Assembly (NCBI GenBank): GCA_964538515.1 | Contig: CAZIEW010000030.1 | Span: 1-56,992, forward strand | Direction: 5' to 3' | DNA from: CALBZH01 sp964538515 | GTDB lineage: Bacteria; Desulfobacterota; Syntrophobacteria; Syntrophobacterales; Syntrophobacteraceae | Length of the DNA stretch: 56,992 bases | Part shown: positions 42,735 through 52,307 of the stretch, piece by piece | Numbering within the stretch: the stretch's first letter is position 1 | Layout of the letters: each line of letters opens with the position of its first letter | Program-made: the position numbers and the translations under genes | The notes under the pieces: model-generated | What the model was told of the DNA's origin: nothing | Seen by the model: only the letters and a program-made list of their open reading frames with translations | The model's database searches: none

Positions 42735-43427
42735 TCAGCTTCCCGCCCCCAAGCCCTCTCGCAACGTCACGAACCGGTATCCGCGCTGTCGCAGCCCGTC
42801 TACGATGTGGGGAAGCGCTTCCCCCGTATGGTAGCCCCGACCATTGATGTGAAAGATGAGGATGCTTCCCGGCCGGGCTCGATCCAGAACCCACCGCGTC
42901 AGATGAGCTGCTCCGGCACGTTTGTCGGGATCCCCGCTGGCAAACGACCAGTGCACCACGCGATATCCCAGCGATTCCACCATCTGCAGCGTCGCAGCAT
43001 TGAAATTCCCCGCCGGAAACCGGAAAAAGACGGGTTTGACTCCCGTCGCTTCCAGCAGGATGGCTTCATTTTCCAGGACCTCCCGCCGCACCTCCGTGTC
43101 ATCCAGCCTCTCCATATGCTGCCTGTGGCTGAGCGAGTGGTTCTCCACCTCGAGCAGCTCGACTCGCGCCAACTCTTGGAGTGCCTCATGGTTCCGCCTT
43201 GCGAACTTTCCGCTCACGAACAAGGTGGCGGGGATGTGCTCCCGCAGCAGGTAATCCAGAATGGCTCGATCGAAATAAGACGGGGTCGTCGTTTCGCAAG
43301 CGTCAAAGGTCAAGGCCACCACTTTCTCCGAGGTGGGCAGCCGCGTGATCACTTCGGAGCGACCACTGGCGGGCGCTACGCTCAAGACAAGAATGGCGGC
43401 CAGAACGTGCCGGATCGGTCTATGCAT
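42735..43427 (-). CDS. Exported polysaccharide deacetylase (NodB fold)
   Basis: 230 residues: signal peptide (to about ASG), then a carbohydrate esterase 4 domain with catalytic base in ALTFDACETTTP, metal-binding NHSLSH, FRFPAGNFN and the C-terminal His motif ILIFHINGRGYHT. Probably removes acetyl groups from a cell-wall or surface polysaccharide in the periplasm. The gene follows the ABC-2 permease by 46 bp. Confidence 0.9.
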   Translation of the reverse strand: MHRPIRHVLAAILVLSVAPASGRSEVITRLPTSEKVVALTFDACETTTPSYFDRAILDYLLREHIPATLFVSGKFARRNHEALQELARVELLEVENHSLSHRQHMERLDDTEVRREVLENEAILLEATGVKPVFFRFPAGNFNAATLQMVESLGYRVVHWSFASGDPDKRAGAAHLTRWVLDRARPGSILIFHINGRGYHTGEALPHIVDGLRQRGYRFVTLREGLGAGS

Positions 43428-43473
43428 TGTCTTCTCTCGTTGGCCGGCAGCCGACGGGCGAGATCAGCCCGTG

Positions 43474-44214
43474 CTACTCCTTGGCCTGCGTTACACAGTA
43501 GAAGGCGAGAACGAACAAAACCGTCCCCATGATGGCCAGAAGCCCATAGGAGCCGGGGTCGACCGGCTGACCGAAGGCTGCACTTCGGATCGAATGCGCA
43601 GCGTGCGTGAGCGGGAGAAACTGCAGCAGGTTTTGAGCCCATTGCGGCATTCGCTCCACAGGGAAAAACGTCCCGCCAAGAAAAGCCATTGGCGTAATGA
43701 CAAAGTTTGTGAGAAGCGCCTGGTCGGCATGGGATCGCACTAGCATGGCGAGGCAGACAGCGAGCGACGAAAACAGAAAACCGTTCAGCACGATCGCAAG
43801 CCAGAACCAAGGATTGTAGCTCAGCACAACCCCGCACAGGAGACCGATCACAATCACAACCGCCACCGATAGAAGAGCACGGGTAATCCCGGCCAGCACC
43901 TCTCCGGTCACATAAGCCATGTTTCGAATGGGCGCTGCCTGGAATTCCTCGAAAATACGCCAGTAAAACCGGGCAATGTTGATCTCACTCGCGATGGCGT
44001 ACGCCTGAGTCATGCTGTTCATCGCGATGAGACCGGGAATGAGAAACTCGATGTACAAGCGACCCTGCACCTGAACATCGCGCCCCATACCGAAACCGAA
44101 CGCGATCATATAGAGGAGGGGACCCACCGACATGGAAGCCATCTGCTTGAACAGCTTTTTGCGCAAAATGAGCATTTCACGGTAGTAAATGGCCAGACAG
44201 CCTCGCAACAGCAT
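43474..44214 (-). CDS. ABC-2 type transporter permease
   Basis: 246 residues with six membrane spans typical of ABC-2 exporters (MSVGPLLYMIAFGFGMGRDV, FVITPMAFLGGTFFPVERMP). Works with the ATPase encoded 15 bp upstream. GAGGAGG lies just before the ATG. Substrate unknown; the linked deacetylase would fit a glycan-related exporter, but drug or lipid export is equally possible. Confidence 0.9.
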   Translation of the reverse strand: MLLRGCLAIYYREMLILRKKLFKQMASMSVGPLLYMIAFGFGMGRDVQVQGRLYIEFLIPGLIAMNSMTQAYAIASEINIARFYWRIFEEFQAAPIRNMAYVTGEVLAGITRALLSVAVVIVIGLLCGVVLSYNPWFWLAIVLNGFLFSSLAVCLAMLVRSHADQALLTNFVITPMAFLGGTFFPVERMPQWAQNLLQFLPLTHAAHSIRSAAFGQPVDPGSYGLLAIMGTVLFVLAFYCVTQAKE

Positions 44215-44229
44215 GAGCCTCCTCTGGAG

Positions 44230-45066
44230 CTAAAGGACCCGCTTCCCGGCAATGGCGATGAATACGTCCTCGAGATTGACGCGGCGCAGCGAAAAGCTCC
44301 CCTTCTGCTCGTTGATATGACGGTTGGCTTCTTCCCGACTCTGAAAGTAAGCTGTCTCCATGTCCCCGTCCGTCACCCGGTCCAAAGCCCACACTCCCAA
44401 GCGGGCCATGAGATTCTGGGGAGAATCGAGGGCCACGATCCTGCCTTCATCCAAGAAGGCGACGCGTTTGGCGAGGAACTCGGCCTCCTCGATGTAATGG
44501 GTGGTGAGGAAAATGGTGGTCCCGGCTTGCTGGATTCGCTTGATGAGGGACCAGATGCGCCGCCGAATGCTCGGGTCCAAGCCCACCGTCGGCTCGTCGA
44601 GAAAGAGAATGCGCGGGGAGTGCATCAAGGCTCGCGCCACCATCACGCGTCGCTTGAGTCCCCCGGAAAGCTGTTTGACGGGGCTGTTCCTGCGATCCGC
44701 GATCTCGATGTACTCCAGGAGCTCGTCAATGCGGTCCATTCGCTCCCTGCGACTCATATGGAACAAGCGCCCGTGGAGATCCAGGTTTTCGAAAACGGTG
44801 AGCTCGTGGTCCAGATTGATGGTCTGGGGAACCAGCCCGCATTGCCGCTTGGCCTGCATCGCGTCCCGCTCGATGTGAAACCCGTGGAGGGTGGCATCTC
44901 CCGAGCTTGGCTTGGCGAGCCCTGTGAGAATCTTAATGGTCGTAGTCTTTCCGGAGCCGTTCGGTCCAAGGTAGGCAAACAACTCCCCCCCATCGACTTC
45001 CAGGTCGATCCCTTTCAGTGCCGCAACGTTCTTATAATTTTTTGTGAGCTTCTGAATCCGGATCAT
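44230..45066 (-). CDS. ABC transporter ATP-binding protein
   Basis: 278 residues: Walker A GPNGSGKTTT, signature LSGGLKRRV, Walker B ILFLDEPTVGLD and switch His in TTHYIEEAEFLA. C-terminal extension of about 55 residues as in CcmA/NatA-type subunits. First gene of the minus-strand run ATPase-permease-deacetylase-GNAT-ubiB. Confidence 0.94.
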   Translation of the reverse strand: MIRIQKLTKNYKNVAALKGIDLEVDGGELFAYLGPNGSGKTTTIKILTGLAKPSSGDATLHGFHIERDAMQAKRQCGLVPQTINLDHELTVFENLDLHGRLFHMSRRERMDRIDELLEYIEIADRRNSPVKQLSGGLKRRVMVARALMHSPRILFLDEPTVGLDPSIRRRIWSLIKRIQQAGTTIFLTTHYIEEAEFLAKRVAFLDEGRIVALDSPQNLMARLGVWALDRVTDGDMETAYFQSREEANRHINEQKGSFSLRRVNLEDVFIAIAGKRVL

Positions 45067-45190
45067 CGATTCCCCGTGCTTTACCCTTATCGCTCCTCAT
45101 TCTGTTCAGTTTCCGGCAATTTCTCCTCAAGCCACCCTGATGTCAAGGAGCAACTCCACGAAAACCTTGGACCATTAGACTGCCTTGGAC

Positions 45191-45219
45191 TTGACGATAA
45201 ACCACCGATCCCATACGAT
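45191..45219 (+). promoter_or_regulatory. Putative sigma-70 promoter toward the M50 protease gene
   Basis: TTGACG (45191-45196), 17-bp spacer, TACGAT (45214-45219), in the 338-bp divergent gap between the ABC ATPase and M50 genes. The remainder of the gap (45067-45404) shows no gene. Confidence 0.55.
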
Positions 45220-45404
45220 TAACCAGCCGTCACGCCAAGGTCCCAAAGCGTGGCCGGTGGATTTGAAGCCGGCCGGAACCTGTCGTCCGGCAGAGGGTGC
45301 TCCGACCCAAGATTAGGCGCCGCGTCCCTGATTCGACGACGGTCCAGTTTTGTCCGAACGGACAGGAAGCAACGAAAGCCTCTGGAAAGGAGTGGATATC
45401 CCAA

Positions 45405-46124
45405 ATGAGCTATGTCATGGCATTCGTCCTACTGGGAGCGGTCATCCTGCTGCACGAGGTCGGCCATCTCGCCGCCGCCAAATGGTTCAAGATCCCCGTC
45501 GAGCGATTTTCGGTCGGATTCGGCCCGCGACTGCTCGGAATCAAGCGATCTGAAACCGAGTATTGCCTGTCTATCCTCCCTTTTGGGGGGTATGTCCTCC
45601 CCTTCGTTCAGGATGCGGAGGACTTTTCCAAGCTGCCCCTCCATTCCAGGATCGCTTTCTCGCTGGGCGGCCCGCTGTTCAACCTCCTCGGAGCCTGGAG
45701 CTGCCTGGTGGCGGTGAACGTTCTGAATCCTCACGTGTCCGTGATCGCTGCTGCGGGCGATGCCCTACACGAAGTGACTCGCATGATACACCAAGTGCTG
45801 GTCAGCGTTCCCGAGCTGTTTCGGCATCCGGATCGCCTGTCCGGCATCGTGGGCATCGTGGCGGCCGGCGGGCGAGGCGCCAAGGCTGGGGTCACATGGT
45901 ACGCAAGCTTCTGGGCTCTCTTGAACGTCAATCTGGCCGTGCTCAACCTGCTGCCTCTCCCACCCCTGGATGGAGGCAAGATCGTTTTTTGGGTTTTCGA
46001 GGCGATCTGGAAGCCGCTCAGACGGCTCCAAGCGCCGGTCGCCATCGCCGGATGGGTCCTGATGCTGGCCTTGATGCTGGTCGCGACGGTTCATGACATC
46101 GGACGTCTCGTCGTTTCTTCCTGA
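45405..46124 (+). CDS. M50 site-2 protease family protein without PDZ domain
   Basis: 239 residues with about five membrane spans. Zinc motif HEVGH (about residue 17) at the N-terminal span and the second family motif NLLPLPPLDGGK (about 185) are both present, as in RseP-type intramembrane proteases. RseP usually has one or two PDZ domains between these; here the intervening 160 residues hold none that can be recognised. Start ATG 45405 has AAAGGAG upstream, though with long spacing. Substrate unknown; no sigma/anti-sigma pair is adjacent. Confidence 0.88.
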   Translation: MSYVMAFVLLGAVILLHEVGHLAAAKWFKIPVERFSVGFGPRLLGIKRSETEYCLSILPFGGYVLPFVQDAEDFSKLPLHSRIAFSLGGPLFNLLGAWSCLVAVNVLNPHVSVIAAAGDALHEVTRMIHQVLVSVPELFRHPDRLSGIVGIVAAGGRGAKAGVTWYASFWALLNVNLAVLNLLPLPPLDGGKIVFWVFEAIWKPLRRLQAPVAIAGWVLMLALMLVATVHDIGRLVVSS

Positions 46125-46336
46125 TTCCGGACGCCGCTCGGCTCATCCTTTTCGCTTCTCATTCGAGAGAGTTTGTCATAAGAATGATGCTCATGGAGAG
46201 ACCGCCCAGGGCTCGTTTGCTGCCACTCTCACTTGGATGCGACACCCCTTTGGCAGGCATCGGGCACGTTCCGGCACTCGCCGGATGCACAATCCCCATC
46301 ACGTTGGAATGCTGAGGAAGCACAAGGGATCGATCT

Positions 46337-49300
46337 ATGATGTACGATATCGGAGTGGACGTCGGCTCGGTGAGCATCAACTGCGTGGTGCTTGATGCAA
46401 ACCGCCGGGTTGTTCTGGAGACTCCGTATTTGCGCCATTTCGGACTAGCCGTCGACGAAACCTGCAAGCTCTTGCGAAGCCTCCTTGGGGGGCATCTTTT
46501 TCGAGACCCCGAGAACATCCGCTCGGTGACGTTCACGGGTGTGCATGGTCAGCTCATCGCCGAAGTCCTGGATGCCGGTTTCGAAGTGGAAACCATCGCT
46601 CAGGTGCTGGGCATCACGCATCTCATGCCCGACGTACGCACGGTGATCAGCATCGGAGGACAAGATGCGGCGCTTTTCCAGCTCACTTACACAAACGGAC
46701 GCTGGCAGCTCGAATCCTTCAACATGAATGGCCCCTGCGCCTCGGGCACCGGGTCGTTCATCGACCAGCAGGCCGAGCGGCTCGCGCATTCCCTCTACGG
46801 CCCTGATTTTCATATGGGCCAGGACAAGCTGCAGCAAACACTGGACGATTTCATTGCGCTCGGCCTCCAAAGCACCTATCCGGCCCCGGTAGCATGCCGC
46901 TGCACCGTGTTCACCAAATCCGATATGATCCACCTCCAAAACAAGGGGGAGCCACTCTCGAACATCATTGCCGGCCTCCACCACGGCAATGCGGCCAACT
47001 ACGTGAGCACGCTGGTAGCCAGTCGTGGCCTGGCCGAGCCCATCGTTTTCATCGGCGGCCTCGCCTCGAACCGACTCCAGGTGCAGGCGTTTCAGCACTA
47101 TTTTCCGCATCTCGTGGTTCCCCCCCATCACACGTCCATGGGAGCCCTCGGAGCAGCGCTTCAGGCTCAGGAAAAAGGGTGGTGCAACCGGGTGGACGTG
47201 GCCCGTCTCGAGCGTATGAGCATCGATTCTCGAGCCCAGTTTCCGCTGGCTGAGCCCCTCGAGCTGACGCAGACACGCTTCGACGAAGACAACAGCCTGT
47301 CCTCCTGGGGAATTCGCAGCAGGCAGCCGATCCCGGCCTATCTTGGCGTGGACGTCGGCTCCACGTCGACCAAGTACGCCCTCATCGACGAAGCGGGACA
47401 GATCCTCCACAAGTGTTATCTGCCGACGCAGGGGAAGCCGATCGAGGTCACTCAGCGGCTCCTGCGGACGCTAGTCCGTGAGACCGGCAAGCGCGTCCGT
47501 CTCATGGCCATTGCGACCACCGGCTCGGGACGAAACGTGGTCGGTGACTTTCTACAGGCCGATCTGGTGATCGACGAGATCACGGCGCACGCCCGTGGAG
47601 CGGTTGCGATCGACCCTCTGATCGACACGATCTTCGAAATCGGCGGCCAGGACTCGAAATATATCCGGATCGAAAACACGCATCCGCTCGATTTCGACAT
47701 GAATAAGGTGTGCGCGGCCGGAACGGGGAGCTTCCTTCATGAGCTCGCCAACAAGATGAAGATCAACATTGTTGGCGAATTCCAGGACGTCGCGCTGGCA
47801 TCCGAGCACCCGATTCACCTGGCTGAGCGCTGCACCGTGTTCATGGAATCGGACCTGGTCGGTTATGCGCAAAAGGGAGCTGCACGCCAGGACCTCATCG
47901 CCGGGCTTTGTTACTCTATCGTCCACAACTACCTTAACCGCGTGGTCGAAAAGCGCCCGGTCGGACAGCGTATCATGTTCCTGGGAGGCCCGTCCCTCAA
48001 CAAGGGGATCGTCGCGGCCTTTGAGAAGGTGCTTGGCAGGCCCATTCTCGTTCCCAAGCACCGAGAGGTCATGGGAGCATTCGGTGCGGCCCTTGCCATT
48101 CGGGAGCGGTTTTTGGCCGGGAGCGTCCAGCATATGCCCCGCGACCTGGAGGAGCTCGCCGAGACGAGCGTCCATTTCCAGGAGTCGATCTGTCGCGCCG
48201 ACAAGAAATGCCACAATGAATGCAAGCTGAAGGTTTACAGCTTCGGCGGCAACCGCAGTGTCTGGGGAGGAGACTGCGGTCGCTACGAAATCACGCGGCA
48301 TGACGGTCCCCAGGAGCCGAATTTCTTCAAAGAGCGGGAGCGGCTGTTCGAGGAATCCTTGGCGGAGACCGGCGCTGCAGTCGTCGAACGGGAGGATGGA
48401 GCAGGCAGGAACAACAGCCGCCCCACGGTCGGCGTCCCCATGGCGTTGCACAGTCTGGAATGGGGGGTCTTCTGGACCCATTTTCTCGCGCATCTTGGCT
48501 ACTCAGTTGTTTTGAGCCCCAAGACGAACAGCCGGATCGTCCGAAATGGCGTGGAGAGCATGACCGCTGAAACCTGCTTTCCCGTCAAGGTCTTCCATGG
48601 GCATGTGCACCACCTGTTGGACAAGGCGGATTTCCTCTTCCTTCCGACGGTCATCAACATGCCGACGCCCGAAGCCGAAGAAAACGGCCTCTTCTGTCCG
48701 TTGGTTCAGGGGTCGCAGTACATGGTCCGGTCCGCCTTGAGGGTCCCCGACCACCGACTCATCCGGCCCGCCCTTTTTCTCAAGGAAGGTTTCGAATCGG
48801 CGGCAGAGAGTCTGTACGCGAGCCTTCCTCCTACGTTGCGTCCCTCGCGCGCAACAGTCCTGGAAGCGGCAGAGAAGGCTTGGAAGCGCCAGAGATCGTT
48901 TCGACGCAGCCTGGTCGCACGTGGAAGGGACGTCCTGGGAGACACTCCGGCCCAACAACCCCTGTGGATCGTGACCGGGCGGCCCTATAACCTTCACGAT
49001 GAGCGGTTGAATCTTCAGCTGGGACGCCACCTGGCGAAACTGGGAATCCGGGCCGTCCCCATGGACTTTCTCGATTTCGACCAGGAAGACCTGCACGACT
49101 TTCCCAGAATGTACTGGGGACTCGGGGCGAGGATCCTGCGAGCGGCTAAGCGCATCGCGGGAGAACCCAACTGGTATGGAGTTCACCTCACCAATTTCAG
49201 CTGCGGTGCGGATTCCTTCATCGAGCACTTCTACAGGCACACCTTGAAAGACAAGCCCTCTCTGATTTTGGAGCTGGATGAGCACAGTGGCGTCGCAGGG

Positions 49301-49408
49301 CTTCTCACGCGCATTGAAGCCTATCGCAATGTCGTGAAGAACCTCCAGCAGAAAGACACTGCCGCGGGCGAAGTCTCGTGCCTCCGGGCTGAAGCCCTGT
49401 GCCGGTGA
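46337..49408 (+). CDS. Double-ASKHA acyl-CoA dehydratase activase (BadF/HgdC-like plus DUF2229)
   Basis: 1023 residues. Two activase domains of the BadF/BcrA/HgdC type, which use ATP to drive electrons into 2-hydroxyacyl-CoA dehydratase or benzoyl-CoA-reductase-like partners. Domain 1 (1-300) begins IGVDVGSVSINCVV and has GPCASGTGSF and RCTVFTKSDM; domain 2 (about 335-590) begins YLGVDVGSTSTKYAL and has KVCAAGTGSF and RCTVFMESDL. Each keeps the two Cys that would bind a bridging 4Fe-4S cluster. The C-terminal part (about 690-1000) is a DUF2229-type domain (PMALHSLEWGVFWTHFLAHLG). Substrate unknown. Coupled to the downstream HgdB-like gene, with which it is fused in some anaerobes (recalled, not checked). 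Confidence 0.88.
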   Translation: MMYDIGVDVGSVSINCVVLDANRRVVLETPYLRHFGLAVDETCKLLRSLLGGHLFRDPENIRSVTFTGVHGQLIAEVLDAGFEVETIAQVLGITHLMPDVRTVISIGGQDAALFQLTYTNGRWQLESFNMNGPCASGTGSFIDQQAERLAHSLYGPDFHMGQDKLQQTLDDFIALGLQSTYPAPVACRCTVFTKSDMIHLQNKGEPLSNIIAGLHHGNAANYVSTLVASRGLAEPIVFIGGLASNRLQVQAFQHYFPHLVVPPHHTSMGALGAALQAQEKGWCNRVDVARLERMSIDSRAQFPLAEPLELTQTRFDEDNSLSSWGIRSRQPIPAYLGVDVGSTSTKYALIDEAGQILHKCYLPTQGKPIEVTQRLLRTLVRETGKRVRLMAIATTGSGRNVVGDFLQADLVIDEITAHARGAVAIDPLIDTIFEIGGQDSKYIRIENTHPLDFDMNKVCAAGTGSFLHELANKMKINIVGEFQDVALASEHPIHLAERCTVFMESDLVGYAQKGAARQDLIAGLCYSIVHNYLNRVVEKRPVGQRIMFLGGPSLNKGIVAAFEKVLGRPILVPKHREVMGAFGAALAIRERFLAGSVQHMPRDLEELAETSVHFQESICRADKKCHNECKLKVYSFGGNRSVWGGDCGRYEITRHDGPQEPNFFKERERLFEESLAETGAAVVEREDGAGRNNSRPTVGVPMALHSLEWGVFWTHFLAHLGYSVVLSPKTNSRIVRNGVESMTAETCFPVKVFHGHVHHLLDKADFLFLPTVINMPTPEAEENGLFCPLVQGSQYMVRSALRVPDHRLIRPALFLKEGFESAAESLYASLPPTLRPSRATVLEAAEKAWKRQRSFRRSLVARGRDVLGDTPAQQPLWIVTGRPYNLHDERLNLQLGRHLAKLGIRAVPMDFLDFDQEDLHDFPRMYWGLGARILRAAKRIAGEPNWYGVHLTNFSCGADSFIEHFYRHTLKDKPSLILELDEHSGVAGLLTRIEAYRNVVKNLQQKDTAAGEVSCLRAEALCR

Positions 49409-49425
49409 GCGATGACGAACGGAAG

Positions 49426-50808
49426 ATGAGTCTCACCATGCAAAGGACCGATCAGAGCACATTCGATCGCCTCCACACGAGCGTACAGCAGAGCGATGTG
49501 TCCGGGAAAACCCTGCTCATCCCGGATATGGCTCCCATCTCATCAAGACTGCTGGCGGCAAGCTTCCGGGCCTTTGGTGTGAACGCGATCGTCATGGAGA
49601 CCTACAAGGGACTGGGGTTGGGCAGAAAGCACACGTCGGGGAAGGAGTGTCTGCCCTGCCAAATCACCCTTGGAGACATTCTGCTCCATTTGCAGAGCGA
49701 GAAAGAGCGGTTGGGGAGCGGTTTCGCTCCCGAGCAGTACGCGTACTTCATGCCGGAAGCGGACGGCCCCTGTCGGTTTGGGATGTACAACAAGCTCCAG
49801 AGGCTGGTGCTGGACCAGTTTCCGGAATTTGAGCCCGTACCGATTGTCTATCTTTCGACCATGAACAACTATGAGACGGCCGGAATCCTGCCTCCCGACA
49901 AGGCACGGCTCTTTCGACGGCTGAGTTATGTCTCCCTGGTTGCGGGTGACGTGCTGGACAGGATCGCGTGGCGGGTGCGCCCCTACGAGCTCCGTCCTGG
50001 CTTGACCGACACCTTCATGCATGAAGCGGTGGCAAGAGTCAGCGACGTCATTGAATCCGTGGGAGCCGACCTGAGATTCGACACGATTTGCAGCGTCTTG
50101 GGGCAGATCGCGGCGACCGCGGCAACCTTCCTGGATCCCCACAAGCCCAGGCGCCCGATCGTCGGCATCATTGGTGAGATCTATCTGCGCAGCCACCCGG
50201 CATCCAACCAGAACATTATCCACCAGCTGGAGCGTTACGGTGCCGAAGTTGTGGATGCCTCCCTGGGGGAATGGATCAACTACATCACGTCCGAATCTCT
50301 CAAGAAGATTGATCGGAAATGGCTGGAGACTCGACGTCGAAAGAATTGGGCCGAATGCCGGACCCTGGTCAGGGAATGGACCGGCCTCCAAATTGAAACG
50401 TATTATCAGAAGTGGCGTCAGCGGCAAGTTTATCGCAGTGTCCTGCGCCACCTCGACATCCAGCCGGACCACACTATTTCGCACATCAAGAAGCACTTGG
50501 ACAGGAACCGTCTGTTCCATGAAGCAATCGGCACCGAGGCCGTTCTGAGCATCGGTGGGGCACTGGAATACGCACACCACGGCTTCGATGGCGTGGTCAA
50601 CGTCTTTCCCTTCACATGCATGCCCAGCACCATGGCTTCAGCGGTCCTCAAGCCCCTCTTAAACGACATGAAAATCCCATACCTGGATGCCCCTTACGAC
50701 GGCGCCATTCAGCCGAACCGCGACGTGGCGCTCCGAACGTTCATGTATCAAGCGCAACAGCATCGGGACGCCAGGATCTCGGGAAGAAACGGTGGCACAC
50801 CCCCATGA
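49426..50808 (+). CDS. 2-hydroxyacyl-CoA dehydratase-like protein (HgdB/DUF2229-associated)
   Basis: About 460 residues. Contains the conserved segments TLLIPDMAPISSRLLAASFR, GRKHTSGKECLPCQITLGD, FMPEADGPCRFGMYNKLQ, PIVGIIGEIYLRSHPASNQN and VVNVFPFTCMPSTMASAVL, matching the C-terminal part of large CoA-activase proteins (COG3581 type). Its cysteines (ECLPC, GPCRFG, FTCMP) probably hold an iron-sulfur cluster. Start unclear: ATG 49426 is given; GTG 49405 would overlap the upstream stop (GTGA). It ends in an ATGA overlap with RNase G. Likely forms one functional unit with the upstream activase. Confidence 0.8.
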   Translation: MSLTMQRTDQSTFDRLHTSVQQSDVSGKTLLIPDMAPISSRLLAASFRAFGVNAIVMETYKGLGLGRKHTSGKECLPCQITLGDILLHLQSEKERLGSGFAPEQYAYFMPEADGPCRFGMYNKLQRLVLDQFPEFEPVPIVYLSTMNNYETAGILPPDKARLFRRLSYVSLVAGDVLDRIAWRVRPYELRPGLTDTFMHEAVARVSDVIESVGADLRFDTICSVLGQIAATAATFLDPHKPRRPIVGIIGEIYLRSHPASNQNIIHQLERYGAEVVDASLGEWINYITSESLKKIDRKWLETRRRKNWAECRTLVREWTGLQIETYYQKWRQRQVYRSVLRHLDIQPDHTISHIKKHLDRNRLFHEAIGTEAVLSIGGALEYAHHGFDGVVNVFPFTCMPSTMASAVLKPLLNDMKIPYLDAPYDGAIQPNRDVALRTFMYQAQQHRDARISGRNGGTPP

Positions 50809-52298
50809 CACAGCAAACCATGATCATCAACGCCGCTTTCCCGGAAGAATTCCGGGTTGCCCTCCTGGAGGGCCAATCCCTCGAGGGGCTTTTCATCGAA
50901 ACGGCCACCCGGGGCAAAATCGTGGGCAACCTTTACAAGGGCGTCATCGTCCATGTTCAGACGAGCCTCCATGCCGCATTTGTTGATTTCGGCCTGAATC
51001 GAAACGGCTTTCTGCCGCTGTCGGAAATCCATCCCGAATATTTCCAAACCGAGGCGACCGAGCCCATCCGTATTCAAGATGTGATCAGCACCGGGCAGGA
51101 GGTTCTAGTCCAGGTTGTCAAGGAAGAAGTCGGGACCAAAGGCGCGCTCCTCACGACCTATGTCTCCCTTGCAGGGCGCGACGTGGTTCTCATGCCAGGA
51201 CAGTCCCAACGGGGCGTATCGCGCAAGATCGAAGAAGAAGACCAACGGGAGCGCCTCAAGGAGCTGGCACGCGACCTCAAGATCCCGGAAGAATTCGGGA
51301 TCATCATCCGCACAGCCGCCCTCAACCGCACCAAGAAGGAAATATCCAAAGATCTTAATGAGTTAATGCGCCTGTGGGAAGAAATCAAGAAGAACGTCCA
51401 GGAAGCCACCGCCCCCGCTCTCATTTACAAGGAGCACGACCTGGCTATTCGTGTGATCCGGGACTATTTCAACCCGAATATCAAGACGATTCTTGTCGAC
51501 GACAAGGACGTCCACAAGCAGGTCAAGGATTTCATTGGCATCATCAGCCCGCAGCACCAGCGTGCCGTTAAGCTCTACAAAGAAGACAGTCCCATCAGCA
51601 GCAAGTACCACCTGGAAGACCAGATCGAGCAGGTTTTCAGGAAGCGTGTTCCCCTCAAATCGGGTGGCTACCTGGTGATCGACCAGACCGAAGCGCTCGT
51701 CGCCATCGACGTGAACTCCGGGAAGACCAATGGTGAGGGGGCCTTGGAGGAGATGGTCTTCAAGGTGAACATGGAAGCGGCAGCGGAAATTCCGCGGCAG
51801 TTGCGGCTGCGCGACCTTGGGGGGCTGATCGTCATTGATTTCATCGACATGCGTGAAAACCGCCACTCCCGGGAGGTGGAGCGCCGGTTGAAAGAAGAAA
51901 TGAAAAAAGACAAGGCGAAAGTCACAATCGGTCGTATCTCTCGCTTTGGGCTTCTGGAGCTGTCACGGCAGCACTTGGGGTTAAATATCTTGAGGGGCTC
52001 GTTCAGACCGTGTCCGACCTGCCAGGGAACCGGCCTTGTCCGCGCTTCGGAGACGACGGCGATCGGCTATCTGCGAAAGATCTGGCAAATTCTCTTCCAG
52101 AAGAAGGCTGCCATCGTCAAGGCGATCGTTGCGCCTGAGATCGCCAACTACCTCCTCAACCAGAAACGGCCGGATATCCTCAACCTCGAACAGCGGCACG
52201 GCGCCACGATCATCATCGAAGCGGCGCCCGGGATCCTCCCCCACGAAGGCCAAGTGGAATTTGTACCCAAAGAGAAGGAGCACCCCAAGGAGGCATGA
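50805..52298 (+). CDS. rng: Ribonuclease G/E family endoribonuclease
   Basis: 497 residues, RNase G length (no long RNase E scaffold tail). S1 domain (about 35-125, LYKGVIVHVQTSLHAAFVDFG), DNase I-like catalytic domain with metal Asp residues in LVIDQTEALVAIDVNSGK and LIVIDFIDM, and the zinc link RPCPTCQGTG. Processes 16S rRNA and mRNAs in other bacteria. Start ATG 50805 overlaps the preceding stop (ATGA), indicating translational coupling to the CoA-dehydratase-like gene. Confidence 0.95.
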   Translation: MTQQTMIINAAFPEEFRVALLEGQSLEGLFIETATRGKIVGNLYKGVIVHVQTSLHAAFVDFGLNRNGFLPLSEIHPEYFQTEATEPIRIQDVISTGQEVLVQVVKEEVGTKGALLTTYVSLAGRDVVLMPGQSQRGVSRKIEEEDQRERLKELARDLKIPEEFGIIIRTAALNRTKKEISKDLNELMRLWEEIKKNVQEATAPALIYKEHDLAIRVIRDYFNPNIKTILVDDKDVHKQVKDFIGIISPQHQRAVKLYKEDSPISSKYHLEDQIEQVFRKRVPLKSGGYLVIDQTEALVAIDVNSGKTNGEGALEEMVFKVNMEAAAEIPRQLRLRDLGGLIVIDFIDMRENRHSREVERRLKEEMKKDKAKVTIGRISRFGLLELSRQHLGLNILRGSFRPCPTCQGTGLVRASETTAIGYLRKIWQILFQKKAAIVKAIVAPEIANYLLNQKRPDILNLEQRHGATIIIEAAPGILPHEGQVEFVPKEKEHPKEA

Positions 52299-52307
52299 CG
52301 ACGGCGC

